A stretch of DNA of 46,958 nucleotides from UBA11865 sp041570195. GTDB lineage: Bacteria; Chloroflexota; Anaerolineae; Promineifilales; Promineifilaceae. The translations under genes and the position numbers were made by a program. The notes under the pieces were generated by a model. It did not search any database and was not told where the DNA came from. It saw nothing but the letters and a program-made list of their open reading frames with translations. Shown here one piece after another: positions 8,240 to 16,786 of this stretch (its first letter is position 1; every line of letters starts with the position of its first letter). The stretch spans positions 1 to 46,958 of the forward strand of contig JBFFWQ010000038.1 of NCBI GenBank assembly GCA_041570195.1, in the 5' to 3' direction.

Positions 8240-8995
8240 ATGTACATGCACCGGGTCTTCTTTCGATTTTACGCCGAATTAAACGACCTGTTGCCGGCCG
8301 AACGGCGCCAGGTTTTCTTCCCCCAACCTTTTAACGACCGGGTGACGGTCAAACACCTGATCGAGTCCCTGGGCGTGCCTCATTCCGAAGTTGACCTGAT
8401 CCTGGTCGACGGCCGATCGGTAGATTTCACCTACATCGTCGCCGACGGCGATCAAATCAGCGTCTACCCGGTCTTTGAGTCGCTGGACATCGGTCACGTC
8501 ACCCGGCTTCGACCGGAGCCGCTACGCGAGACCCGCTTTGTGCTGGATGGCCACCTGGGTCAGCTGGCTACTTATTTGCGCCTGCTGGGTTTCGACAGCC
8601 TGTATCGCAACGACTATGATGATCGTGAGTTAGCCATGATCTCGTCGTCAGAGCGGCGGATCCTGCTCACGAAGGACCGCGGTCTGCTCAAGCGAAAAAT
8701 GGTTTCCCATGGCTACCTGGTGCGCGAAACCGACCCGGAGCTGCAGATGCTGGAAGTCGTCGGCCGGTTCGATTTGCGCGACCGCGTGCAGCCATTCCGG
8801 CGCTGCCTGCGCTGCAATGGCCTGACCGACGAGGTGCCCAAGTCGGCCGTGATCGATCGCTTGCCGGCCAATACGCGGCGCTATTACGACGAGTTCCGTT
8901 TGTGCCGCGATTGCCAACAGATCTACTGGAAAGGCTCCCACTACAAGCGCATGCAGGCCTTTCTCAAGCGAACGCTTGGCCTCGAAACTGAATGA
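8240..8995 (+). CDS. Mut7-C RNase-domain protein with ubiquitin-like N-terminus
   Basis: A predicted PIN-fold ribonuclease of the Mut7-C family (the C-terminal domain of the eukaryotic exonuclease Mut-7). Residues 1-85 form a ubiquitin/MoaD-like beta-grasp domain (VTVKHLIESLG, VDGRSVDFTYIVADGD). Residues about 97-235 form the Mut7-C domain: acidic residues D103 (FVLDGHLG), D127/D128 and D146 (LLTKDRGLL), and a zinc ribbon C189-x2-C192 and C222-x2-C225. This two-domain order is the usual bacterial form. Start ATG 8240 or 8246; I see no strong ribosome site. Biological substrates of this family are not well known. Confidence 0.88.
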   Translation: MYMHRVFFRFYAELNDLLPAERRQVFFPQPFNDRVTVKHLIESLGVPHSEVDLILVDGRSVDFTYIVADGDQISVYPVFESLDIGHVTRLRPEPLRETRFVLDGHLGQLATYLRLLGFDSLYRNDYDDRELAMISSSERRILLTKDRGLLKRKMVSHGYLVRETDPELQMLEVVGRFDLRDRVQPFRRCLRCNGLTDEVPKSAVIDRLPANTRRYYDEFRLCRDCQQIYWKGSHYKRMQAFLKRTLGLETE

Positions 8996-9020
8996 GCTAT
9001 TCGTCCCTCGGCATCATTCT

Positions 9021-9150
9021 CCCATGTGTCATTCCGAGCGCAGCGCAGCGAAGTCGAGGAATCCCTGGAGCGTTTCTGGAAAATGCCGTCTGTGGTTGAT
9101 GAGACCGTGGGATTCTTCATTACGAAGACTCCATTCTAATGACACATGGG
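9021..9150. mobile_element. MITE-like element with terminal inverted repeats
   Basis: CCCATGTGTCATT at 9021-9033 is the exact inverse of AATGACACATGGG at 9138-9150. Inside the ends the similarity continues imperfectly towards GAATCCC on both arms (9058-9065 and, inverted, near 9110). The left arm contains the widespread string CATTCCGAGCGCAGCG. About 130 bp, no coding capacity, no clear target duplication. It fits a non-autonomous miniature element. Confidence 0.65.
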
Positions 9151-9204
9151 TCGTTTGTTTGACATAATGCCGGTAAGTGATTATGATTTCCGGGAGTCAA
9201 GTAG

Positions 9205-11466
9205 ATGTACACCAAACTCGGAATTCACGTCAATCCCGGTCCGCGAGGGGGCTTTGGCCCGTTGAGTGCGGCCGCTCCGGCCGTCGTATTGGCGGTGGAG
9301 GAGGGCGGGGCGCTGCTGGAGGCCCGTGAGAACAGCGGCCGCCGGACGGTCACGATTTTCCGCGACACGAGCGTTTATCCCGACGCGCCGCCGGGCATCG
9401 ACAACATGACCGAAAGCGGGGCCATGGCCGCGGCCGAGCTCTACTGGCCCAGGCTGCGTGAACGATATGATCTTAATCCGGCCGACTATTACCAGCCCAC
9501 CAACGAGATCGGCGGCGATAACGAGCAGACGCTGGCCAATCTGCTGGTCTACGAAGGCCGGCTGATGGACCTGGCCGAACGGGATGGCTACCGTCTGGTG
9601 GTCGGTAGCCCGGCCGGTGGCAGCCCGGCCAATTGGGAGCTGTGGCTGAACTACTTCGTGCCCCTCATTCGCCGCGCCGGCGAAGGCGGTCACCTATACG
9701 GCCGGCACGCCTACGGCGGCGTGGTCCTGGCCAGCAGCGGCAACTTGACCGCGCCCGGCCCGGCCCCGGCCGACGACAATACCGGGCGGCCGTTTCGCGA
9801 AGCGGCCTACCTGCGCCAGAAGGGCATCCCGACACCCATCGTCATCACCGAAGCCGGCCCGCACGGTGGCATGCGCTTTCCCGGGACCGAGGCGATGCTG
9901 GAGGATGTGGCTCGCTACGACACCCTGTGCGGCGAACATGACAACATCTGGGGCTTCTGCTGCTGGACCTTCGGCGATCACGGACCGTTTCCGGTCAATA
10001 TCCAGCCGGCGGCCAAAAGACTGACGGCCTACCTGGCTCTCCAGGGCGGCGCCCGGCCGCGAGAAGATCTTGTTGCCGTCCGCCCGCCTGTGCATGTGAG
10101 ACCCGTTCAGGATGGCGGGCAAGTGCCGGTTGATGGCGCCGACGATTCCGGCTTCGTGAAATTCCACAGCGAACAAGACCTGAACGCCATCCCGGCCGGT
10201 TCTTCGATCGAAGTTACCTGGCGGCTGCGCAACACGGGCGAGACGACCTGGGGCTCCGGCTATCACGCCGTGCACGTGGACACAGGACTGGTGAGCGATC
10301 GCCTCAGGATTCCGCTGGGCGATGCGACCGGACTGGCGACCGTCGCCCCGGGCCAGGAAGTGGACGTCACGTTGCAAATGCGCGCGCCCACGAAGAGCGG
10401 CGAAGCGTATCGCTCGGTGTGGCAGTTGCAGGACCGCCAGGGCGAATTCTTTGGTACACGCTTCTGGGTGCGAGCCGTCGTGGTAGAGGGCCGGGTCGAG
10501 CAGCGACGGCGGTCTGTCAAGGCGCCCGGCAGCAAGCGCCTGGCCACCGGCGTCAACATCAATCCCGACGTCCCCTTTGGCAATCCCATCCAGAGCGACG
10601 TCTTGCGCGGCCTGGATTGGGTGCGCTGGCCTTTCAAGGCGGCCGACAAGCGTCGCTCCATCGAGACCAGTTTCGCCGAATATGACGCCCTGGTGCGCGG
10701 ATACGCCGATCTGGGCGTCGGCTCGTTGATCATCTTGAATCAACAGACGCTGGGCGGACCGGACGCGCCGTGGAGGAACGGCTCCAGCTGGAGCCGGTAC
10801 GCTAGCCAGCTGGCGGCCGCGGCACGCTGGATCGCCGACCGGTACAGCGATCTGGGCGGAAACGTGGCCTACGAGATCTGGAATGAAGGCGACAACCCCA
10901 AAACGCCCCACGTCTCGGTCCATGTCCGGCCGGAATCCTTTGCCGTCGTGCTGGACAAAGTGGCTGCGGCCGTCCGCCAGGCGGCGCCGCGGTCGAAAAT
11001 CATCTTCGGCGGGCTGTCCACTGGCCCGCGCGATGCGGTACGTTATGTAAAAAAGGTGCAGGAGGCGATGGACGGCCCATTTCCGGTCGACGCCATCGGC
11101 GTGCATCCCTACGGCCGCTGGCCGCGCGTCCGCCCTTTTCCCGGCTGGGGATTTGGCTCGCTGGCCGAGGTTTTTGAAGCCTTCAGGGAGGAACTGCCTG
11201 AGTTTCCGTTGTGGATCACCGAAGTCGGCATTCCCGGCCGGAAGCAGCCGCTGCCCGACGAAGCATTGCCCGGCGTGGCCGGCTACATGAGCGACCTGTA
11301 CCGGATTGTAGCGGCCGAGCATGCCGGCTGGGTGGAGGCCATTATCTGGTACGCCTGGTCGGACACCATGGAAAATGCCGGCATCGTCGATGGGCAGGGG
11401 CGGCCGAAACCGGGATTGTTTGAGGCCTTTCAAAAGGTGCGAGATAGGAGTTGGGGGCAGGAGTAG
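9205..11466 (+). CDS. Two-module glycoside hydrolase-like protein with central Nbr1-FW domain
   Basis: A 753-residue protein with no signal peptide. Module 1 (about 1-285) looks like a clan-A (beta/alpha)8 glycosidase with candidate catalytic acids E101 (PTNEIGG) and E216 (VITEAGPHGG). Residues about 315-425 match the Nbr1-FW four-tryptophan beta-sandwich: EVTWRLRNTGETTWGSGY, then RSVWQLQD and GTRFWVRAVV. Module 2 (about 447-745) is a second clan-A-like barrel with E561 (EIWNEGDN) and E673 (WITEVGIPG). Both barrels start with similar strands followed by NP (GIHVNPGP and GVNINPDV), suggesting duplication. TTGACATAAT lies 36 nt upstream. The substrate is unknown; the lack of an export signal points to a cytoplasmic role or to an unrecognised export route. 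Confidence 0.78.
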   Translation: MYTKLGIHVNPGPRGGFGPLSAAAPAVVLAVEEGGALLEARENSGRRTVTIFRDTSVYPDAPPGIDNMTESGAMAAAELYWPRLRERYDLNPADYYQPTNEIGGDNEQTLANLLVYEGRLMDLAERDGYRLVVGSPAGGSPANWELWLNYFVPLIRRAGEGGHLYGRHAYGGVVLASSGNLTAPGPAPADDNTGRPFREAAYLRQKGIPTPIVITEAGPHGGMRFPGTEAMLEDVARYDTLCGEHDNIWGFCCWTFGDHGPFPVNIQPAAKRLTAYLALQGGARPREDLVAVRPPVHVRPVQDGGQVPVDGADDSGFVKFHSEQDLNAIPAGSSIEVTWRLRNTGETTWGSGYHAVHVDTGLVSDRLRIPLGDATGLATVAPGQEVDVTLQMRAPTKSGEAYRSVWQLQDRQGEFFGTRFWVRAVVVEGRVEQRRRSVKAPGSKRLATGVNINPDVPFGNPIQSDVLRGLDWVRWPFKAADKRRSIETSFAEYDALVRGYADLGVGSLIILNQQTLGGPDAPWRNGSSWSRYASQLAAAARWIADRYSDLGGNVAYEIWNEGDNPKTPHVSVHVRPESFAVVLDKVAAAVRQAAPRSKIIFGGLSTGPRDAVRYVKKVQEAMDGPFPVDAIGVHPYGRWPRVRPFPGWGFGSLAEVFEAFREELPEFPLWITEVGIPGRKQPLPDEALPGVAGYMSDLYRIVAAEHAGWVEAIIWYAWSDTMENAGIVDGQGRPKPGLFEAFQKVRDRSWGQE

Positions 11467-11643
11467 AGCCTTCAGCGTTCAGCTGTCAGCCAGTCAGCCA
11501 CAGATGCATTCGCCGTCTGGCAAGGGCTAGAACCCGCAGAAATAGGTTTACATAATAAGAGAAAGATGCTGCGCAGTAACCCTGGGCAGCGCTAGGTTGA
11601 CATAATATCCCAGGAACTCACTTCCCCCCTCCGTTTCCCTGTC
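11467..11643. repeat. Intergenic repeats between convergent genes
   Basis: CAGC/GTCAGCC-type degenerate repeats at about 11473-11505, followed by two related motifs, TTTACATAAT (11547-11556) and TTGACATAAT (11597-11606), 50 bp apart. The same ordered pair occurs inverted at 22953-22899. There is no terminator hairpin with a T-run. Confidence 0.55.
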
Positions 11644-12447
11644 CTACGTCCCTAAGTGCTGAAAGCTGGCCATTATCTCGTCAAAGTGGTCGCCGTAGGC
11701 CGCATAGTCGCCCGCCGGCGCGCACAGGCTGGCCAGCAGGCTCACTTCCCGGCCGAGGACGAATTGTTGCCGGCATCGGATGGCGGCTTCCGAGCTGTCG
11801 TCCAGCGGCGTGGTGGCGATGATGCTGACGTGGCTCTTGTCGAAGTTGTCGACGAAGCGAACCTCTCCCAGGTCGGAGTTGTCCTTCAAAAGGAAAGCCA
11901 GCGCCTCATCATAGGTCAAGAGGTTCAATCGGTCGCTGGCGGCGACGACCATGAATAACGAACTGTCTGGATCGCCGGGCTGCCCTTCGGCCGCGAAGAG
12001 GATCTGCATATCGTCAGTTTCGGCGCCAAGGGGGTGGGTGGCCATCGGCAAGCGATTATCGCCCTGTATCAGCGATTCCAGGGCTTCGGCCTCGGCCGGG
12101 ATAGCGCCGTCAAACCAGGTCCAGGTGTCAGGCAAAGTGACGGTGAAGCGGCCGTCGCCGCCGGTGATAAAGGTCCAACCCGGCGGGGTGCGATTACCCA
12201 GGCGAACCTGGAGCTGCGGCTTTTGACCAAGAGAGCGCATGACCAGCAGTGCGGCCAGAACGACCAGCACGGTTAGCCCGCCATAAACGGCGATGGCAGC
12301 CGGCCCGCCGTCCCGGGCCCAGCTTTCGCGCACCCTGACCCTCTTGCGCGCCGCGTGTTCCCGGCCGGGTAGCGGCTCGTCGCAGTGCCAGCACTTGCCG
12401 TCCGTTTCCAAGGCCATCTGGCCGCAATTCGCGCAACGAATATTCAT
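11644..12447 (-). CDS. Zinc-ribbon single-pass membrane protein, unknown function
   Basis: 267 residues. The N-terminus is a zinc ribbon (C5-x2-C8 and C19-x2-C22), then a basic stretch (ARKRVRVR), one transmembrane helix (about 50-70), and a soluble domain (about 80-267) that resembles the PsbP/LpqN-like fold of some actinobacterial and Chloroflexi membrane proteins (start RFTVTLPDTWTWFDG). The cytoplasmic ribbon and exported tail topology is inferred. ATG at 12447 is chosen because it begins right before the ribbon; the open frame continues to a TTG at 12474. TACAAT lies about 15 nt before the ATG, but no good -35 accompanies it. No function can be assigned. Confidence 0.72.
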   Translation of the reverse strand: MNIRCANCGQMALETDGKCWHCDEPLPGREHAARKRVRVRESWARDGGPAAIAVYGGLTVLVVLAALLVMRSLGQKPQLQVRLGNRTPPGWTFITGGDGRFTVTLPDTWTWFDGAIPAEAEALESLIQGDNRLPMATHPLGAETDDMQILFAAEGQPGDPDSSLFMVVAASDRLNLLTYDEALAFLLKDNSDLGEVRFVDNFDKSHVSIIATTPLDDSSEAAIRCRQQFVLGREVSLLASLCAPAGDYAAYGDHFDEIMASFQHLGT

Positions 12448-12582
12448 GGTATCTATCGCCCGATTGTATCTCAATTGCCCGCGGCAGGAGACCAGGCGGG
12501 ACAGTAGACTCGGCGGTAAGTCAGAGCGATCATTGACCGGTGCTATCTGGCATCACCGCCCCGGCCATGATATCCTCGCCCG

Positions 12583-13398
12583 ATGAATGATAGGCAGGAT
12601 GCGCTAGATGGGGATTATGCCCAGCTGCAGTACGCGGGCCAGGACAACCTCAAGGTTCGCATCGAGACTCACAAGAAATACACCCTGCCGCAAGTCGACT
12701 TCGTCGACTGGGTCCTGGATCGGCTGGAGTGGCGGGGCGACGAGTGGGTGATAGACGTGGGCGCCGGCGACGGGCAGTACGGTCGAGCGGTCAAGGAGCG
12801 CTGCGGCTTCTACCTGGCGGCCGACCTGTACCTGGGCATGCTGCGTGACCTGGATGGCGAGGGCCTGATACGGCTGAACCTGGACGCGGCGGCCGTGCCC
12901 CTGGCCGACGACGCTCTGGACGTCATTCTGGCGAACCATATGCTCTATTACGTAGAGGATAAGGATCCAGCCTACGCTGGCTTTTCGCGCGTACTGCGGC
13001 CGGGTGGCCGGCTTTTGGCAGCGACGAACAGCGAACTTTATATGGGCGAGCTGCGGGTGATGCATTCCCGGATCGCCGCCCAATTCGGCTATGCGGGCAA
13101 ACTGGACCGCCTGCGCGAGGGGCGTAGTTTTACCCTGGAGAACGGCCAGCGGTCGCTGGAACGACATTTCCAGCGGGTCGAACGCTTCGACCTGCCCAGC
13201 GCGCTGGTATTCTCGGAAGCGGAACCAGCCGTCGCCTACCTGGCCAGCTTTGGCGATCGCCTGTTTGACCTGCTGCCAAGCGGCGTGCTCTGGCAAGAAG
13301 TGGCCGGGGCCCTGGAAGAGAGAATAGACGCTCACATCGCCGAGCACGGCGAGTTCCGGGTCAGTAAATTGGCTGGCGTATTCGTCTGCCAGAACTGA
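12583..13398 (+). CDS. Class I SAM-dependent methyltransferase
   Basis: A 271-residue protein with a Rossmann-like methyltransferase core: motif I VIDVGAGDGQYG (56-67), an acidic end of strand 2 (AADLYLGM), motif II with ALDVILANHMLYYV, and a post-II RPGGRLLAATN. It most resembles the methyltransferase type 11/25 families. The C-terminal 100 residues probably form the substrate lid. The substrate is unknown. The start has no ribosome site; TATCCT ends 6 nt before the ATG, which would suit a leaderless mRNA. It lies 41 nt upstream of the nitroreductase start and may be cotranscribed. Confidence 0.85.
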   Translation: MNDRQDALDGDYAQLQYAGQDNLKVRIETHKKYTLPQVDFVDWVLDRLEWRGDEWVIDVGAGDGQYGRAVKERCGFYLAADLYLGMLRDLDGEGLIRLNLDAAAVPLADDALDVILANHMLYYVEDKDPAYAGFSRVLRPGGRLLAATNSELYMGELRVMHSRIAAQFGYAGKLDRLREGRSFTLENGQRSLERHFQRVERFDLPSALVFSEAEPAVAYLASFGDRLFDLLPSGVLWQEVAGALEERIDAHIAEHGEFRVSKLAGVFVCQN

Positions 13399-13439
13399 AC
13401 AGGGACATCGACAGGATGCATAGGATGAACAGGATGGCA

Positions 13440-14057
13440 ATGCCGGTGGAAATGAATGTTGAGCAACTAGAGCTCTTTTCGGGTCGGCGCTCTATTCGCC
13501 GTTACCGTAATGACCCTGTGCCGCGAGAGATTCTGGAGCAGCTTCTGACCGCGGCCATCTGGGCGCCGTCGGCCCACAACCGCCAGCCTTGGCGATTTGT
13601 GATCATTGCCGGAAGGTCAATGAAGGAAAAACTGGCCCGGGCCATGGGTGAGAAGCTGCGGGCTGATCTGACAGCCGATGGAGCGCCGCGGGAAGTGATC
13701 GAGAAGGATGTCCGCCGGTCTTTCAGCCGCATCAGCGTCGCTCCGGCCCTGATCCTGGTCGCCCTGACCATGGCCGACATGGACAACTATCCCGACCAGG
13801 GCCGCCAGCAGAACGAGTGGCTGATGGCCGTGCAGTCGACGGCCATGGCCGGGCAAAACCTGCTGTTGGCCGCCCACGCTCTGGGTTTGGGCGCCTGCTG
13901 GATGTGCGCCCCGCTGTTCTGCCCGAACGTGGTGCGCCAGACGCTGGACTTGCCGGCCGATTGGCAGCCGCAAGGATTGGTGACGGTGGGATATGCGGCC
14001 GAGCAGCGCCACAAGAGCCGTCTGCCTCTGAACCGCGTAGTTCGTCTTATTGAGTAG
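13440..14057 (+). CDS. Nitroreductase-family FMN protein (FbiB C-domain-like)
   Basis: A flavin oxidoreductase of the nitroreductase superfamily, about 205 residues. FSGRRSIRRY near the N-terminus and WAPSAHNRQPWRF bind FMN phosphate, and GLGACWMCAPLFCP near the C-terminus is typical of the subgroup that includes the C-terminal domain of F420 ligase FbiB. F420 context is not visible here, so the substrate is open. ATG 13440 has AGGA 8-10 nt upstream; in-frame ATGs at 13416 and 13452 are alternatives. The upstream string with repeated AGGATG is a common intergenic type, so the earliest start is less likely. Confidence 0.87.
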   Translation: MPVEMNVEQLELFSGRRSIRRYRNDPVPREILEQLLTAAIWAPSAHNRQPWRFVIIAGRSMKEKLARAMGEKLRADLTADGAPREVIEKDVRRSFSRISVAPALILVALTMADMDNYPDQGRQQNEWLMAVQSTAMAGQNLLLAAHALGLGACWMCAPLFCPNVVRQTLDLPADWQPQGLVTVGYAAEQRHKSRLPLNRVVRLIE

Positions 14058-14072
14058 TCGAGGGCGCAGTGT

Positions 14073-15086
14073 CTAGTTGCTGTCTCTCTTCTGAGCCGTC
14101 ACGAAGCTGTTGCCATCTGGTAGTAGGACGCGCTCCATATTCTCGAATCCTGCTTCCTCCAGCCAGGTCCGATGTTCCTGTTCTGTGTAGGCTTCTCCGC
14201 CATCATAGACGTTAAGGAAAAGCAAGTTGAAGGCAACGGTTCCCGGCGGCGATAATCGGGAATCATCCAGTACCGCGCCTGCAATGTAAATGTCACCTCC
14301 AGGCCTTAAGGCGCCGGCCACGTGCTTCAAAGCCTGGCGGGCCTCCTCCGGCCCCAGTACGTGGACAAAAGCGCGAAGTATGGCGGCGTCGTACAGGCCT
14401 TCAATGGGATCGTGGACGACATCAGTGGCGACGATCTTGATGCGATCGCTTGCCTGGGATGAAGCGACGAACTCGTGTGTGTATGGCACGATCGATGGCA
14501 GTTCCAGGATAGTCGCGTCCAGATGCGAATACTTTTCCAGCAAGGTTGTGGTCACGCCGCCGGTGCCTCCGCCCACGTCTGCCAGCGTCTTATAGGCTGA
14601 GAAATCGTACCTTTTCATCAGCGCGTACGCGGCCGCAATTGCGCCTGGATGCAGACCGCGCAGCGCCCCCAGTAGCTCGGCTTCCGCCATCGAATCGTAG
14701 TCAGCTTTTGCCGCCGGTTTACCACGGCGTATTGTCTCGGCCGTCAGTAGTTCCGCTTTCCACATGTATGACAACAACTCATGCATGCCGCCCATATAGC
14801 GGGGGCTGGTGCGCACCAGGTAATAATCCGCTACCTCTGTGTTGGCGAATACATCACCTTCTAGCTTCAGCAAATTAGACGCAGCCAGGGCATACAGTAG
14901 TGGTTTCAGTTTCAGCGCGCTAACTCCCAGGGACGCGGCCAACGCTTCCGCGCCTAAAGGCCCATCCTTCAAGGGGGTGAAGAGATCCAGTTGTGCGGCC
15001 GCAAGAAAGGCGAAAGCAGGATGAACAACACTCGTAATCTCGAACAGCAATGAAGGGCTTGGTGGCTGATGGTTAGCTGAAGACAT
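14073..15086 (-). CDS. SAM-dependent O-methyltransferase (hydroxyneurosporene/plant OMT type)
   Basis: 337 residues. An N-terminal winged-helix dimerisation domain (about 15-95; LGVSALKLKPLLYALAAS) is followed by a methyltransferase domain with motif I LADVGGGTGG (around 180), an ILELPSIV strand 2 acidic site, and RPGGDIYIAGAVLDD. This layout is that of small-molecule O-methyltransferases such as CrtF and plant caffeate-type enzymes. The catalytic base is probably H241-H247 region (RAFVHVLG). ATG 15086 has GGAG 7 nt upstream; the alternative at 15104 has none. It is convergent with the nitroreductase and is not part of an obvious pathway cluster. Confidence 0.85.
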   Translation of the reverse strand: MSSANHQPPSPSLLFEITSVVHPAFAFLAAAQLDLFTPLKDGPLGAEALAASLGVSALKLKPLLYALAASNLLKLEGDVFANTEVADYYLVRTSPRYMGGMHELLSYMWKAELLTAETIRRGKPAAKADYDSMAEAELLGALRGLHPGAIAAAYALMKRYDFSAYKTLADVGGGTGGVTTTLLEKYSHLDATILELPSIVPYTHEFVASSQASDRIKIVATDVVHDPIEGLYDAAILRAFVHVLGPEEARQALKHVAGALRPGGDIYIAGAVLDDSRLSPPGTVAFNLLFLNVYDGGEAYTEQEHRTWLEEAGFENMERVLLPDGNSFVTAQKRDSN

Positions 15087-15241
15087 AACCGCGCTCCGGT
15101 ACATACCATCAAGGCCCGAGTCGAGCAGATGTCGCCAGGGCCATCTACCAGTACGCCGCTACGCGATGGTAGCCGCCACTCAGTCTAGCATAACGCCCTT
15201 CTCGGAGTCAATATCGACTCGGACGAGACCTACAAGTCGGC

Positions 15242-15772
15242 TCAAATGCTGTAGCCCAGGCGTGAGCAGGATTCGTTAGGCTCCAATTCGGCGGCCGACA
15301 ATTCGTAAACATCGGCCAGGATGAATTCGTCCCCGGCCATCGAGGCGACCGACACCCGATGGTTGCCGTCCTCGACGAAATACGCGTCACCGGCGCGTAA
15401 AACGCGGATAGGCGGCAGGTGAATACCCGTTTGAACCGCCTCGGCTACACGTATCCAGCGTTCCCTGGTCGCCTGGCTACGCGGGGAGAAGGCCAGGTCA
15501 AAATCCTGGCCGCGGCCGGCGCTGCCCACGATGCGCTCGATCGGGATCATCTCCACGCCCACATGAAGCGGCGTTTGCTCTCTAAGCTGATCCAGCAGGC
15601 GGCGCGAGGGCAGCAGATCGTTGCAGCGCCGCAGAACCTGACTCTTTATCGCCCGCCAACGCCCTTTGCGCAGCGCCTCTTCGTATGTCGTCGCCGTCGA
15701 CGCCCGTTGCCCTCGCTCAGCATAGATCGCCACTATTTTAATTCTCCTGGAGTCCATCTGGTTGGCCACCAT
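15242..15772 (-). CDS. ParB/sulfiredoxin-fold domain protein
   Basis: 176 residues with a ParB-like nuclease fold in the second half. VGVEMIPIERIVGSAGR starts the domain, LPPIRVLRAGDAYFVEDG continues, and VEDGNHRVSVA is the conserved DGNHR phosphate-binding motif that in ParB corresponds to GxxR. No helix-turn-helix follows, so it is not a chromosome-partition ParB. The N-terminal 70 residues are basic and helical (EEALRKGRWRAIKSQ). Homologues may act as nucleotide- or DNA-binding enzymes; the function is unknown. Start ATG 15772 or 15757; no clear ribosome site separates them. Confidence 0.72.
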   Translation of the reverse strand: MVANQMDSRRIKIVAIYAERGQRASTATTYEEALRKGRWRAIKSQVLRRCNDLLPSRRLLDQLREQTPLHVGVEMIPIERIVGSAGRGQDFDLAFSPRSQATRERWIRVAEAVQTGIHLPPIRVLRAGDAYFVEDGNHRVSVASMAGDEFILADVYELSAAELEPNESCSRLGYSI

Positions 15773-15903
15773 GGCCGACCGTTCACATCTGCCACACTAT
15801 GCCAGATCGGCGCCGTAAACGCAGTAAGATAGAATACAGGGCTGCGAAATAAGCGAGTGGCCGCCAGGTGACTTGAAAGTTGCTGATAGGTACTTAAATC
15901 ACC

Positions 15904-15933
15904 TTGACTTCCTGACACCATCCCTGCTAAAAT
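15904..15933 (+). promoter_or_regulatory. Promoter of the GntR regulator gene
   Basis: TTGACT (15904-15909), an 18-bp spacer and TAAAAT (15928-15933), 31 nt before the ATG at 15965. Confidence 0.6.
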
Positions 15934-15964
15934 AAGCTTACATCTGATTTATTGGATTCATTGG

Positions 15965-16663
15965 ATGATTGCGACGATTATGGTTAAGCAGTTGAATTCT
16001 GAGTTGCTACAATACCTGGTTGAACAGGAAATCGCGCCCGGGGAACGCCTGCCGGCTCTGACCGATTTGAGCCTTGAACTCGACCTCAGCGTTGGCAAAT
16101 TACGCGAACAACTGGAGGTTGCCCGCCAGATGGGCTTTGTCTCCGTCCGGCCGCGCCTGGGCACCCGCCGCGAGCCCTACAACTTCTACCCGGCCGTCTG
16201 CACCAGCTTGATGTTCGGCCTGGCGACCGGCGAGGCCACTTTTGAGCAGTTCAGCAAGCTGCGCCAGACCATCGAGGCCAGTACCTGGCACGAGGCGGTG
16301 GCCCGGCTCACGCTCGAGGACAAGGCTTATTTACGGCAATTGCTGGCCGACGCCTGGGACAAATTGCGGGGCCATCCGGTTCACATTCCCAACGGCGAGC
16401 ACCGTGAATTGCATTTGACCATCTTTCGCCGCCTGGACAACCCCTTTGTGCAGGGATTGCTGCAGTCCTATTGGGATGCCTACGAGGCCACCGAGCTGAC
16501 CCGTTTCGCTGATTACCAATATTGGCTCGACGTGTGGACGTATCACGAGCGCATCGTTGAGGCTATCCGCGACGGAGATTATGATTGCGGCCGGCAATTG
16601 CTGATCGAGCACTTCCAGTTGCTGCCGACCGTCACCCTGCCCGCTTCGCGCGCCGAGCGCTGA
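15965..16663 (+). CDS. GntR/FadR-family transcription regulator (FCD domain)
   Basis: A DNA-binding repressor or activator responding to a small carboxylate, 232 residues. The N-terminal winged helix-turn-helix (about 5-68) contains PGERLPALTDLSLELDLS and VGKLREQLEVARQMG, with a wing SVRPRLGTRR. The C-terminal all-helical FCD effector domain (about 78-222) has the conserved RQTIEAS arginine region and histidines (EHRELH, YHERIVEAI) that often bind a metal. It is 124 nt upstream of korA and on the same strand, so control of the 2-oxoacid oxidoreductase genes is plausible. An inverted repeat in that gap (16689-16709) is a candidate operator. Confidence 0.85.
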   Translation: MIATIMVKQLNSELLQYLVEQEIAPGERLPALTDLSLELDLSVGKLREQLEVARQMGFVSVRPRLGTRREPYNFYPAVCTSLMFGLATGEATFEQFSKLRQTIEASTWHEAVARLTLEDKAYLRQLLADAWDKLRGHPVHIPNGEHRELHLTIFRRLDNPFVQGLLQSYWDAYEATELTRFADYQYWLDVWTYHERIVEAIRDGDYDCGRQLLIEHFQLLPTVTLPASRAER

Positions 16664-16688
16664 AACATGGCATGCTAAGGAATTGCTT

Positions 16689-16723
16689 ATGTTGGTTGCC
16701 TGTCAACATTTATGAACGACAAT
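16689..16723 (+). promoter_or_regulatory. Candidate operator and promoter before korA
   Basis: ATGTTG (16689-16694) and CAACAT (16704-16709) form a 6-bp inverted repeat with a 9-bp centre. It overlaps a possible promoter, TTGCCT (16696-16701), a 16-bp spacer, GACAAT (16718-16723). The size fits a GntR-family dimer site, but the match is short and may be chance. Confidence 0.4.
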
Positions 16724-16786
16724 TGCAGGACAAGATAGTTTAAATCTGTGCAGAGTTGCGTCCCATTTCTCTAGGAGAACGAGAGT

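Noticed and set aside
9694..11433. 579-codon minus-strand frame
   Set aside because: It is antisense to the glycosidase-like gene and is produced by high GC codon bias; it has no domain, and the plus-strand frame has clear motifs.
12604..13440. 278-codon minus-strand frame
   Set aside because: Antisense to the methyltransferase at 12583, which has intact SAM-binding motifs.
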